NCBI GenBank assembly: GCA_021849295.1
Contig: JAJZTA010000016.1
Location: 1 to 62,758 of the forward strand
DNA from: Pseudomonadota bacterium
GTDB taxonomy: Bacteria; Pseudomonadota; Alphaproteobacteria; Micavibrionales; UBA2020
Direction of reading: 5' to 3'
Length of the DNA: 62,758 nucleotides
Below the pieces are notes generated by a model that saw nothing but the letters and a program-made list of their open reading frames with translations, was not told the DNA's origin and did no database searches. Within the stretch, counting starts at the first letter, position 1, and each line of letters begins with the position of its first letter. The position numbers and the translations under genes were made by a program. This document shows positions 28,593 to 36,939 of the stretch, piece after piece.

Positions 28593-31500
28593 TTACGTTT
28601 GCAACCGTCGCATAAGGTAGAGCGCAGGAATGAGGTTGGTGCTCAAGAGGGCGCTCCAGATCACGCCGCCCATGATCACGACGGCCAGCCCCTGTTCCGG
28701 CGCTGCGCCCGCGCCGATGCCCAGCGCCGTCGGCAACATGCCAAGCACTGCTGTCGCTGTGGTAAGCGCGATCGGGCGGAAACGTACGCGCACCGCTTCT
28801 TCGACCGCGGATTTGACGTCCATGCCATCCCTTTCGTTGCGACGTGCACGGTAGAGCAAAACTATCCCGTGATTGAGGCTGACGCCGACGAGCGTGAGAA
28901 ACGCAATCAACCCCGTGGCATTTAAACCCACTCCGCTGACAACCAGCGCCGCCGCGCCGCCGGTGAGAGCCAGCGGCATTTGCAGCAGCAACAGACCGGG
29001 TACAAGAAACCCTTCGAACTGCAATGCCATGATGCCCGCCATAAGTGCCAGCGCGGCGACAAGCGCGGCAGCAAGGCCGAGTGCGGCATGTTCAAGTTCA
29101 GGATACAACCCGCCGAAAGCGATGCGATACCCTTGCGGGAGACGGATGCCCTGCAATGCCTGTTTTGCCGCAGCAATAACGCCGCTCAGGGGTGCGGTCG
29201 GCGTGGCAAGGATGTCAAGCATGCGTGCGCCGTCAAGATGGCGGATCAGGTTCGGACGGCTGACGAGTTTAAGCTTTGCAAGCTCGCCGAGCGGCGTCCA
29301 TCCCTGCGGCGTTTTGACCGGCAGTCGTTCCAACATAAGCGGTGATTTTTGCGTTGCGTCGGCAAGGCGCACGTAAAGCGCGAGCGGCACGTTTCCCGCA
29401 GGCACAAGCGCCGCCGTTTCGCCATGGAGCAGCGGACGGATTTGCGCATTAAGAGATGCAGGTGTAAAATGTGCCACCGCCAGCGCGGCGACGTTCGGCG
29501 TTACCTGAAGCGTGCTTACCGGATAGGCATCATTGTTGAAAACGTCGGCAAGTCCGGGTACGCCGTGCAACCGTTTTGAGATTTTTTTTGCCAGTATGCG
29601 CAATCCCGTAATGCTATTGCCGAAGACGTGGAGCGCGAACGGCTGCGGCAATCCGGACAGGCTTTCTCCCGTGCGCTCGATCGTCGGCGTGTCGATGCCA
29701 GCCTGCACGTCCGTCATCCGGCTTTCTTTCAGCAGGCGAGCGCCGAGGGCGTCGAGACTGTTGGCGTCGGCGCCGGATTTTAGCGTGATCTGGATTTCCC
29801 CTGCATAGGCGGGCTCAGTATAGGCCGTGTCCGAGGCCGAGCCGATGCGGGCATAAACGTGATCGACGACGGAATCGGATTTCAGTTTTTGCGTGATATG
29901 ATCGACCGCCGCGCGTGTATCGGCCAGAGATGTACCGGGCGGCAGGGTAAAGCTTTCCAACAACACACCTTCATTCGGCAACGGCAGAAAGTTGACAGAA
30001 ACAATCACAAGTCCCGCGAGGCTGACAAACAAAAAGGCAACGCAGGCGAAAAGACTAAGGCGTGGCCGATGCGCGACGGCATGAAACAATTTTTCATTCA
30101 AATGCCTCAGTTTCTGCAGAAAAACACCTTCATGCACCGCAGCGCGTGTTTTGATAAAGCTTAGCCCCATCGGAATCAGCGTCAGGGAAACAAACAGAGA
30201 CGCCAGTAGCGCGAACGTCATGGCGAGCGCAAAGGGAATGAAAAACAGCCCCGCAAGTCCGCCGACAGCGAGCAGTGGCAAGAAAACCGAAACGGTGGTA
30301 AGTGTGCCGGTGACATCGGGGCTGGCAATGTCACTTAAGCCCGCGGCAACGCTTTCCTCCCTGCTCGCGCCTTGCTCGCGACGGTGCTGGATGCTTTCAA
30401 GCACGATAATCGCGTCGTCGGCGAGCAGCCCGACGGCGACGGTGAGCGCGCCGAGGGTGATGAGGTTGAGACTCTGTCCCGCCGCGTGCAGAAGGCCGAT
30501 CCCGATGAACAAGGACATGGGAATGCTCAATGCCAGAAGCCAGACGCCGCTCCCCGCACCGAGTGCGAGCAATAACGCACCAATGGCAAGCAGGCCACCG
30601 AGCACGAGGTTGCGGCCCAGATCGCGGCCGATCAGATGCACCAGATAGCCCTGATCGTAAATGCGCACCCACTTGACGCCCTTCGGTAGTGCGCCCGCCG
30701 TCCCGACCAGCGTCTTTTGCACGGCACGGGTGACAGGCATCGTGCCCGCATCCGGTTGCTTCAGGATGGTGAGCGCGACAGCGGGATGCCCGTCGAGCAA
30801 GACAGCATTGTGCGTTGGCACGCCCGCCCGCACGATGCGCGCGACGGATCCAAGCGGGATCATTCGTCCCTGCGCGCTTGTCACGGGGATTGCAGAAAGA
30901 TCGCTGATATGCAGTGGAAGATTTTGCACTTCGATCGGGATGTCCTGGTGACCTGCGCTGACATACCCGCCAGAAACGGTCACGACAAACTCTTTCAGGG
31001 CACGCATGATCGCCGGAACGGAGACATTGTATCTATGCAGTTCTGCAAGGTCCGGCTGTATCCACAGGGCTTCGCGTCCCGCACCGTAAACCTCTACCCG
31101 CTGCACGCCCGCAAGTGCGCGCAGCGCTGGCACGATATTGGCGCGGATGGCATTTTCGGCGTCCGCCGGCGAGACGGCGGTTGGAATGACCGCCGCATAG
31201 TCCGCCACTTCGTTGACGGCGTTGCCCATGATGTTCGCTTGCGGATGCGCGTCAGGGGGCAGTTCGGCCCTTGCGCGGTCAATCGCACCGTTGACGGCAA
31301 GCAGGTCGGCGGCCGCCTTCGTATCCTGCCGAAAGCGTACGTCGATTTCCACTGCGCCATCGCCCATGACCGAGCGCACGGAAGAAACGTCCGGAAGCGC
31401 GAGGATTTGCCCTTCGAGCGGGCGCACGATTTCGGTTTCAAGCGCCGTCGCTGCAGCGCCCGGACGATGGACGATGACGGATATCTGGGGAAAATTGAAC

Positions 31501-31607
31501 CTCGGCAACACCTCGGCGGGCGTGACGAGAAGGGCATACACACCGTAAGCCGCAAGCGCGCCGTAAATCAGAAACCAGAGTAAAGGGCGGGAGAAAAGGC
31601 TCTTCAT
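28593..31607 (-). CDS. RND efflux transporter, inner-membrane subunit
   Basis: A 1,004-residue proton-driven exporter of the AcrB/CzcA superfamily. The first membrane helix is followed by the conserved P-A-E-V-L-P-R-F-N-F-P porter start, a duplicated large periplasmic domain, and in helix 4 GLLADDAIIVLESIQ with the Asp-Asp pair that relays protons in drug (HAE-type) pumps. The second half repeats the plan (FALHVFGNSITGL ... GVSLNHGIVLLYRARRNERDGMD). It ends just after the last helix. It starts 15 bases after the adaptor gene stop with AGGA upstream, so both form one operon. No TolC-type gene adjoins. Substrates cannot be told. Confidence 0.9.
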   Translation of the reverse strand: MKSLFSRPLLWFLIYGALAAYGVYALLVTPAEVLPRFNFPQISVIVHRPGAAATALETEIVRPLEGQILALPDVSSVRSVMGDGAVEIDVRFRQDTKAAADLLAVNGAIDRARAELPPDAHPQANIMGNAVNEVADYAAVIPTAVSPADAENAIRANIVPALRALAGVQRVEVYGAGREALWIQPDLAELHRYNVSVPAIMRALKEFVVTVSGGYVSAGHQDIPIEVQNLPLHISDLSAIPVTSAQGRMIPLGSVARIVRAGVPTHNAVLLDGHPAVALTILKQPDAGTMPVTRAVQKTLVGTAGALPKGVKWVRIYDQGYLVHLIGRDLGRNLVLGGLLAIGALLLALGAGSGVWLLALSIPMSLFIGIGLLHAAGQSLNLITLGALTVAVGLLADDAIIVLESIQHRREQGASREESVAAGLSDIASPDVTGTLTTVSVFLPLLAVGGLAGLFFIPFALAMTFALLASLFVSLTLIPMGLSFIKTRAAVHEGVFLQKLRHLNEKLFHAVAHRPRLSLFACVAFLFVSLAGLVIVSVNFLPLPNEGVLLESFTLPPGTSLADTRAAVDHITQKLKSDSVVDHVYARIGSASDTAYTEPAYAGEIQITLKSGADANSLDALGARLLKESRMTDVQAGIDTPTIERTGESLSGLPQPFALHVFGNSITGLRILAKKISKRLHGVPGLADVFNNDAYPVSTLQVTPNVAALAVAHFTPASLNAQIRPLLHGETAALVPAGNVPLALYVRLADATQKSPLMLERLPVKTPQGWTPLGELAKLKLVSRPNLIRHLDGARMLDILATPTAPLSGVIAAAKQALQGIRLPQGYRIAFGGLYPELEHAALGLAAALVAALALMAGIMALQFEGFLVPGLLLLQMPLALTGGAAALVVSGVGLNATGLIAFLTLVGVSLNHGIVLLYRARRNERDGMDVKSAVEEAVRVRFRPIALTTATAVLGMLPTALGIGAGAAPEQGLAVVIMGGVIWSALLSTNLIPALYLMRRLQT

Positions 31608-31622
31608 AATCCTACGCTTCCT

Positions 31623-32687
31623 TTAATCCGGCGGCTGATAACGGCTGGCGATGTCGCGATGAAACAGAGCGTAGGCATTGTCCGTGACGACGGCGGCACC
31701 CGCATTCAGTCCGTGTTTAATGAATGTCTGCCAGCCGCGCGCGGCTCCGATTGTGACTTTGCGCTTTTGCGGGCCTTTATCCGTTTGCACCAGCACCCAC
31801 CATTGCCCTCGGTCGAGAATAAGTGCGCGCGTGGGCACGGCGAGCATCTTTTGCTCCGTGCCGTCAAGCGTTACGCTGCCGTAAGCGCCGTCCTGAAACT
31901 CCGCATTTTTGGCAGCGAGCATCATACCGGTTTCCCTTCCGCCGTCAGGAGAAATCGCGGCAAAGACATTCCGCACGATGACAGGCTGGGGTTTGCCGCC
32001 GCTTGCCGGCTTAAAGACGCCGCGCATGCCGTTATGAATCATTTCTGCATCCGTTCCGTAGAACTCGGCCGTGAGCCACAAGCTGTCGTCCGGCCTCAGC
32101 GTGAGGATGGGTTCCCCGCCTGATACGCGTTCTCCGCTCGCTATGGCGCGTGCGAGGATAATACCGCTCATAGGCGCTTTAATCTCCGCCATATCCTTTA
32201 GTTTCTGCAAATTCGCTTCTGCTGCGGTATACGCTGCTTCTGCGGCGGCGAGATCGCTTTTGGCGCGCGCGAGGGTCTGGCGCGTGCCGAGACGGTCAGA
32301 GAGTGTTTTTTGAGCGATGGCAAGGAGCTGTTTCGCGGTATTTGCGCGGGCATCTGCCGTATTGACTGCGGCTGTGGCCTGCGCCATCTCGGCCGTCATG
32401 ACCGCACCGTTGAGCGTGGCAAGCGTTTCACCGGCCTGCACGCGATCGCCGGGGACGACTTTCAGTCCCGTGAGAGTTCCCTCTGCCCACGCGCGCACAT
32501 GCAAGAGGGCGATAGGCGACACGCGGGCATAAGCGGTAAAGTGCGGCGTCAGCGTTTGTTCCTGCACAGGCACTGTTTGTATAAGGCCAGACGTACCGGC
32601 TGCGCGCGCGATTGGGGAAAAAAATACAGCAGCAACCAGAGCAGCGTAAATAGCGCGCTGGCTACGACGGAAAAAGTCAATGCGCAT
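31623..32687 (-). CDS. RND efflux periplasmic adaptor (membrane fusion protein)
   Basis: A 354-residue adaptor linking the RND pump to an outer-membrane channel. An N-terminal signal peptide ends in PIARAAG. The barrel-sandwich/lipoyl halves are visible as ALLHVRAWAEGTLTGLKVVPGDRVQAGETLA and as MAEIKAPMSGIILARAIASGERVSGGEPIL (quoted loosely), separated by an Ala-rich helical hairpin of about 75 residues. A C-terminal beta-barrel and membrane-proximal domain follow (VPTRALILDRGQWWVLVQ). It is the first gene of the pump operon. Confidence 0.88.
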   Translation of the reverse strand: MRIDFFRRSQRAIYAALVAAVFFSPIARAAGTSGLIQTVPVQEQTLTPHFTAYARVSPIALLHVRAWAEGTLTGLKVVPGDRVQAGETLATLNGAVMTAEMAQATAAVNTADARANTAKQLLAIAQKTLSDRLGTRQTLARAKSDLAAAEAAYTAAEANLQKLKDMAEIKAPMSGIILARAIASGERVSGGEPILTLRPDDSLWLTAEFYGTDAEMIHNGMRGVFKPASGGKPQPVIVRNVFAAISPDGGRETGMMLAAKNAEFQDGAYGSVTLDGTEQKMLAVPTRALILDRGQWWVLVQTDKGPQKRKVTIGAARGWQTFIKHGLNAGAAVVTDNAYALFHRDIASRYQPPD

Positions 32688-32795
32688 AGAACTTCTTTTC
32701 TCCCTATTTGGGCTGCAACGAGATCCGGCAGCCGGACGAGAAATTCATAGATAGCACAACAGGAAGAAAACGCACTTTCAAAGCTTGTTTCCTTC

Positions 32796-33002
32796 GTGTT
32801 TCCGGCAGATGCTTCACCTGTAGAAGCCCGTAAATTTTACGCAACACGCATACATATGAACAGAATAGAAAAGCGAGCTTACAAGAAACTTAACTATACG
32901 CAATATCACGCCAATATAGCATCATCTATAAAACGAACAAAAAACAGCGAGCCCGTTTCCCCCATGGCCAACGGATTTGAAATTCTCGCCGCCACTTTTT
33001 AA
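32796..33002 (+). pseudogene. remnant of a serine recombinase 3' end
   Basis: The last residues of this frame, MANGFEILAATF, match the end of the intact island recombinase (ITDGFEILASAF) and are followed by the same kind of ~48-base att-like repeat. Upstream residues do not resemble a recombinase body. I read this as the leftover tail of an earlier element that used the same tRNA-Gln site. The ORF's N-terminal part is probably fortuitous. Confidence 0.6.
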
Positions 33003-33381
33003 GCGCCCTCACCCGGTAAACTAGCGGGGATTACTGCCCGCATTTTCTCGGGACATGTCGAAAGTAAGGACTTGGTGGTTGGCGCCGAAGTCGCATCGAA
33101 CGGAAAGCTCGGGTTTTTACCCAGTTTTCGGGTAAAAATATTGAAATTTTCATCGGTTGACGGCGGCAATAAAATGATCCTACATGGAGCAAATGCCCGA
33201 TATATCGGGCTTATTTGAGGCTGATGAAAAAGTAAGCAAGAAAAGTATCAGGGAATTTTAAGAGGGGTATCAGCGTAATTATTTTCGAGAACAGGGACAA
33301 AAATTCTCGCTATCAGGGAGCAAGAAGTTAGATCAACTAGTTTTTTGAGATCCCAGATTTTGGCTCTTATGATTTCGTATG
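33003..33381. other. island left border and intergenic region
   Basis: Holds the left att-like repeat (33034-33082) and two strong inverted repeats: a 9-base stem TTTTTACCC/GGGTAAAAA at 33114-33138 and the perfect 16-base palindrome GCCCGATATATCGGGC at 33195-33210. These could be transcription terminators for the converging conjugation operon or recombinase/excisionase sites. There is no gene. Confidence 0.5.
33034..33082 (+). repeat. left attachment-site-like direct repeat
   Basis: Matches 50215-50262 over about 48 bases with a handful of substitutions and one indel; the last 15 bases, GGACTTGGTGGTTGG, are identical. In the right copy this segment overlaps the CCA end and last acceptor bases of tRNA-Gln, so this left copy is the displaced tRNA 3' fragment created by integration. 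Confidence 0.75.
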
Positions 33382-34269
33382 TTATGACCACTTAGCAAGG
33401 CCTATTTCACAGAGTAGCGTTCCTACGCATTGAATGGCCAAGTCTGCATCCTGCTCCCGGATTGGATACAAATTTCTTTTTTCCTGCTCCGCAGGTTTTG
33501 CGCGGGCGTGCAGACGAGCAATAATATTAGCGGCATCTCCTGCAATAGTGAGTTCGTCATCCTTTAAACGCTTAATCAGCTTACCCAAATCCACCGCGTC
33601 ATTTTTCTGTAAATTATAGTGGGACAGCAGTGCATGCGTCGCGACATCGCGTGCCCGGTCAATGACAGAAACCGGCGAAGAACGATGTACCTCGTCCATG
33701 AAGGTATTCAGCGTCTCATCCAGCTTCGCCTGAAAGGCTTCGGGGATTTTCTCCTTAATCATCACCGGAAGAATGCCAAAGCTACTCCGCGCCTTAAGTG
33801 TCACCAGATCTTCGCCCGTGACAATGGATTCCACGCTGATAATTGTCCATGCAGTAAAACGGTCATCTATCCCTAAAAGGACTAGCGGCATCTCCCGCTT
33901 TCCCTGAATAAAAGTATACCAGATCGGATTGCCACGGAAGGTTTCTAAACTTTTGCTTTTTGCATGCACTTGCGGATCAATCGCATCCAAGGGAAAGCCG
34001 GGATGATGTGAACACCGCGTCCATTGCATAGGCTGTTGTTCGGCCGCATGATAAAAACGTCCACGCCGGATCCGCGCTATAGGATCGAATGAGTCTTCAC
34101 GAAATCGATATCCAAAATGATCGGAAGAAGAATGGGCCTTCAAATTTCCTTCAGACGGGTAAACGAACTTGGCGGGGGTAATCACGGGCGCTGGCCAAAG
34201 ACCACGCCCATAGTTACCATCGCCTTCATAAACAAGGCCATTATGTTTTTCGATACCTATATTGATCAT
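33382..34269 (-). CDS. unrecognised fourth component of the ubiquitin-like operon
   Basis: A 295-residue soluble protein of unknown family, last gene of the minus-strand operon, 15 bases after the E1 gene with a GAGGAA ribosome-binding site. The N-terminal ~120 residues are rich in aromatic and His residues (GRGLWPAPV, FYHAAEQQPMQW, CSHHPGFPLD) and look beta-structured. The C-terminal ~95 residues are predicted helical (DRARDVATHALLSHYNL ... DADLAIQCVGTLLCEIGLAKW) and recall HEPN/DUF4145-like helical bundles, without a convincing catalytic RxxxxH motif. Its position suggests an effector, adaptor or target of the conjugation machinery. This is inference from context only. Confidence 0.65.
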   Translation of the reverse strand: MINIGIEKHNGLVYEGDGNYGRGLWPAPVITPAKFVYPSEGNLKAHSSSDHFGYRFREDSFDPIARIRRGRFYHAAEQQPMQWTRCSHHPGFPLDAIDPQVHAKSKSLETFRGNPIWYTFIQGKREMPLVLLGIDDRFTAWTIISVESIVTGEDLVTLKARSSFGILPVMIKEKIPEAFQAKLDETLNTFMDEVHRSSPVSVIDRARDVATHALLSHYNLQKNDAVDLGKLIKRLKDDELTIAGDAANIIARLHARAKPAEQEKRNLYPIREQDADLAIQCVGTLLCEIGLAKWS

Positions 34270-34284
34270 ACGTTCCTCGCAATA

Positions 34285-35160
34285 TTAAGATGCTTTTACT
34301 CGCCGAAGATGTGGAATTTCAAGATACCGCTCTATGCCCGCCGCGGAACCCTTGCCCCATATTCCTTTGCAACGATGACAATCGGGTCGCGGCAGGTCTC
34401 TCCCTACGGTCACCATCGACATATGCCCACGATATCTCAAAAGGCTGGCTGGGGCCCTCAGACCCGTCACAGCCACCATAAACTCCATTGCCGCAAGCGA
34501 GGCGATAACTCCGTTGAGTGGCGCAACCGAAGGCCCTTTTTCTTCCAATGCCATTTTATCAATACCGTAAATAGCGTTCTGCTGCGCAAGATTGTCTGCC
34601 GTTTCAAAATATCGACGAACAGCATCGTGGTCGAGCTCGCCCAAGCAATCTAAACATCCATCATTACCTAGGGATACACATACACGTCCGCCATACCCGG
34701 TTTGCTCCGGCACGTCCGAAGCCAGATCAATATAAGGTTTTTTGTAGGCTGCACAAAGCTCGTTCAGGATGGCGCGCGGACCATCTCCGTCGAAGCAGCC
34801 AAAGACCCAATCCACCGCTTTTACAGCCTCAAACGCCGCTTCTGATATAATGCTATATGGCAGAGGAATGCTATCGACGTCTGGGTTTATCTCTTTAATA
34901 TTGCGATCTGCAATTAATACTTTACTCATACCGATGGGATCCGTAGCGCGAGCTCCGATTAAACGGTTACGATTGGTTTCGTCCAGCCCTTCGTCATCGA
35001 CCGAAGCAATACTTTTCACACCGAGAAGCGCCAAGGGCTGAATAATGGCGCTGCCAAGACCTCCTGCACCGGCGACGAGCACGCTGGTATTGCGTAGCTT
35101 CTTCTGGCCCTCGGCGCCGAACATGAGGATATTGCGATGATAGCGTTCTGAGAGGGTCAT
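34285..35160 (-). CDS. E1-like (ThiF/MoeB superfamily) activating enzyme
   Basis: About 291 residues. The nucleotide loop VLVAGAGGLGSAI is at about 27-40, followed by the adenylation motif SVDDEGLDETNRNRL, in which the Arg and Asn/Asp residues contact ATP. Cys residues at about 161, 169 and 172 (VCVSLGNDGCLDC) and a later CHRC supply two CxxC-type pairs for zinc or an active-site thiol. PSVAPLNGVIASLAAMEF is the typical ThiF crossover helix. It should adenylate the C-terminus of a ubiquitin-like protein. The start is ATG 35158-35160, overlapping the JAMM gene's TAA by one base; an in-frame ATG lies nine bases upstream. Confidence 0.88.
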   Translation of the reverse strand: MTLSERYHRNILMFGAEGQKKLRNTSVLVAGAGGLGSAIIQPLALLGVKSIASVDDEGLDETNRNRLIGARATDPIGMSKVLIADRNIKEINPDVDSIPLPYSIISEAAFEAVKAVDWVFGCFDGDGPRAILNELCAAYKKPYIDLASDVPEQTGYGGRVCVSLGNDGCLDCLGELDHDAVRRYFETADNLAQQNAIYGIDKMALEEKGPSVAPLNGVIASLAAMEFMVAVTGLRAPASLLRYRGHMSMVTVGRDLPRPDCHRCKGIWGKGSAAGIERYLEIPHLRRVKAS

Positions 35161-35675
35161 TACTTCCATCCTTCGATTGAATTATTTGTCGGGCTTAAAA
35201 GACGCCCATCCGCAATAAGGCCGTCAAGTTTATTAGGTACCTTCGGATTGTCGAGCCAGACCAGCGCATCAAATCCGCTCGGAGCAACGACAATGGCGAT
35301 ATAAGGACGTTTTTGCAGGCGCCACCACATGTGTGGCACGGTCTCGCCAAGCCCCCGCCTATCTGCCCGTGAAAACTCCGCCGGCCAAGGGCCGGGATGC
35401 GAATGCATCTCTATCAAGGATGTGTTAAGATCGTGCGCCTTTTTAATCAGACGTATGCGCGTTTCGTCGTGAAGTTCCAAATAGTCATCCTCTTGTGTCT
35501 CAAAGTCTGTCGCCGCCAACATCTCCACTTCTACGACGTCGAAAGCAACACCGCCGTTTTCTGGTCGAGCTTTTGCAAACAAGAAGGCTGCTTCTTCACG
35601 TGAGCTGTCAGAAGGTAAAAGATGTCCGACGAGGTCTGCATGCGCCCCATCCGGGAGATTGAGAAGAATTTTCAT
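35160..35675 (-). CDS. JAB/MPN+ (JAMM) metallopeptidase
   Basis: A 171-residue protein with the zinc motif H91-S-H93, Ser102 and Asp105 (MHSHPGPWPAEFSRAD), and a candidate catalytic Glu in REEAAFLFAK near 27. This is the JAMM deubiquitinase fold: it would process the precursor of a ubiquitin-like modifier or remove it from targets. Its length is that of the isolated MPN domain. It lies between the UBL-E2 and E1 genes and overlaps both (4 bases and 1 base), so stoichiometric co-expression is likely. Confidence 0.88.
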   Translation of the reverse strand: MKILLNLPDGAHADLVGHLLPSDSSREEAAFLFAKARPENGGVAFDVVEVEMLAATDFETQEDDYLELHDETRIRLIKKAHDLNTSLIEMHSHPGPWPAEFSRADRRGLGETVPHMWWRLQKRPYIAIVVAPSGFDALVWLDNPKVPNKLDGLIADGRLLSPTNNSIEGWK

Positions 35676-36343
35676 GCTCCCTCCTTAAGGCGTTGCGCAA
35701 AGCTACGCGTCCAATGCACAAGGTTTTGCCCTTTATTGATATCGCCGCTCGCGCACCATTGAGCCGGCGCCCAAGAGAAAAGAACATATTTATCCCCGAA
35801 AGGCGTAATAAAGCCGTCCTTGGCATTCCTGGGCGGCGTTCCTTTGAAATTAATTCCTGCAGGTGCCGCAAAAGCATATGGCGCCGCCGACGGATGCCCT
35901 GCGACCACCTTGAATGTAATTGGCGCATGAGAAATTGGCGTTTGTCCGATACGCCATCCTTCAGGAAATGGATAAGCGGGAATTTGAAACCAATCTTCTC
36001 CGCCATCTTCCTTATGCTTGATATCGGGGTAGTACTTGCGCAGCAGATCAAGTTCTTGCTGGATGCGCTCCCTGATCAGGCCCCGCTTCCATTTATGCTT
36101 TTTACCGAAGCCATGCCCGAGCTGAATTTTTACGGGTACCCCCGGCGGCAAGGTGCGCTCATTGTTATCTTTATCAACCTCAATTACACCCTGAGCCGGA
36201 TCCCAGCCGCCAAGCTCGGCGATCTTCTCTGGCAGAATGGTCTCTTGATCCCAATCAAAATCCTTTCCCTCAATGGTTAAAAGCTGGTTATGGACTTTGC
36301 TTTCGGCTGCCTGCTGCGCGTTCGATGCGTTTTCGTCTTTCAT
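35672..36343 (-). CDS. ubiquitin-like domain fused to an E2-like domain
   Basis: A 223-residue protein, first gene of the operon. Residues about 18-78 (LLTIEGKDFDWDQETI ... LPPGVPVKIQLGHGFG) resemble the multi-ubiquitin beta-grasp domain, with its GKxFxW start. Residues about 88-220 resemble the prokaryotic E2 family E: WFQIPAYPFPEGW, TFKVVAGHPSAAPYAF, GDKYVLFSWAPAQWC and NLVHWTRSFAQRL. Cys197, in QWCASG, is the only cysteine in the protein and is the obvious candidate for thioester transfer. The UBL is followed by a Gly-ending, Lys-rich linker (GHGFG, then KKHKWKRG) that could be a processing site. Family assignments are from remembered motifs. Confidence 0.8.
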   Translation of the reverse strand: MKDENASNAQQAAESKVHNQLLTIEGKDFDWDQETILPEKIAELGGWDPAQGVIEVDKDNNERTLPPGVPVKIQLGHGFGKKHKWKRGLIRERIQQELDLLRKYYPDIKHKEDGGEDWFQIPAYPFPEGWRIGQTPISHAPITFKVVAGHPSAAPYAFAAPAGINFKGTPPRNAKDGFITPFGDKYVLFSWAPAQWCASGDINKGQNLVHWTRSFAQRLKEGA

Positions 36344-36561
36344 TGTTCGACTCCTCGTCGTTTAGGTTATAGAAAGGGCGCAGATTGCATGACCTTGACT
36401 TATGTATATCTTGTATTTCTAGGTCTGAACCTTATTGCCCCGATGTTTTAAGGGTAACGCGATTCGAAGTTAAATGTCAAATTGAATAGAATTATTTTGT
36501 GTATATCATTAGAATTTCCAAAGACATTGACAATTTAAATGACAACCTATATAGAAATAGC
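36344..36561. promoter_or_regulatory. divergent promoter region, conjugation operon / XRE gene
   Basis: About 220 AT-rich bases between the ubiquitin-like operon (minus) and the XRE regulator (plus). For the XRE gene, TTGACA at 36527-36532 and TATAGA at 36550-36555, spaced 17 bases, form a near-consensus promoter. Transcription would start about at the ATG at 36562, implying a leaderless mRNA. The XRE protein is the likely controller of both directions. Confidence 0.5.
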
Positions 36562-36939
36562 ATGAACAACGACCTGATTTATAAACGCATCGGCAGTATT
36601 ATCAGAAACCGCAGGAAGATTCTTAAGCTGACACAAGATGCATTATCTGAACGACTTGAAATATCACGAGCCTCATTAGCCAATATTGAGACCGGGCGTC
36701 AAAACTTTCCCGTGCACCAGCTCTACAATATTGCGCGTGAGCTCGAACTGACCCCAACAGATCTGCTGCCCGTTTTTGTCTCGGCGCCTCAAAAAGGGAA
36801 ACCTACAAAGATTCCGCTGCCCTCGGATTTGAACCCTGAACAGAGACAGCAGATTGTTGCATTGCTTGAAGATGTACAATTTACAACTCCAGAAGATAGA
36901 GAAGTCATCAATGCCAAACAAACAAAAGCAAGATCCTAA
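36562..36939 (+). CDS. XRE-family transcriptional regulator
   Basis: A 125-residue repressor-type protein. Residues about 8-64 form a Cro/C1 helix-turn-helix (IGSIIRNRRKILKLTQDALSERLEISRASLANIETGRQNFPV, quoted loosely). The C-terminal part (PSDLNPEQRQQIVALLE) is probably a dimerisation segment. ATG 36562 fits the HTH start; the frame is open from an upstream GTG, but the predicted promoter lies inside that extension. It overlaps the following ImmA/IrrE peptidase gene by 29 bases, the classic pairing in which the peptidase cleaves the repressor to derepress mobile-element or defence genes. Confidence 0.88.
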   Translation: MNNDLIYKRIGSIIRNRRKILKLTQDALSERLEISRASLANIETGRQNFPVHQLYNIARELELTPTDLLPVFVSAPQKGKPTKIPLPSDLNPEQRQQIVALLEDVQFTTPEDREVINAKQTKARS

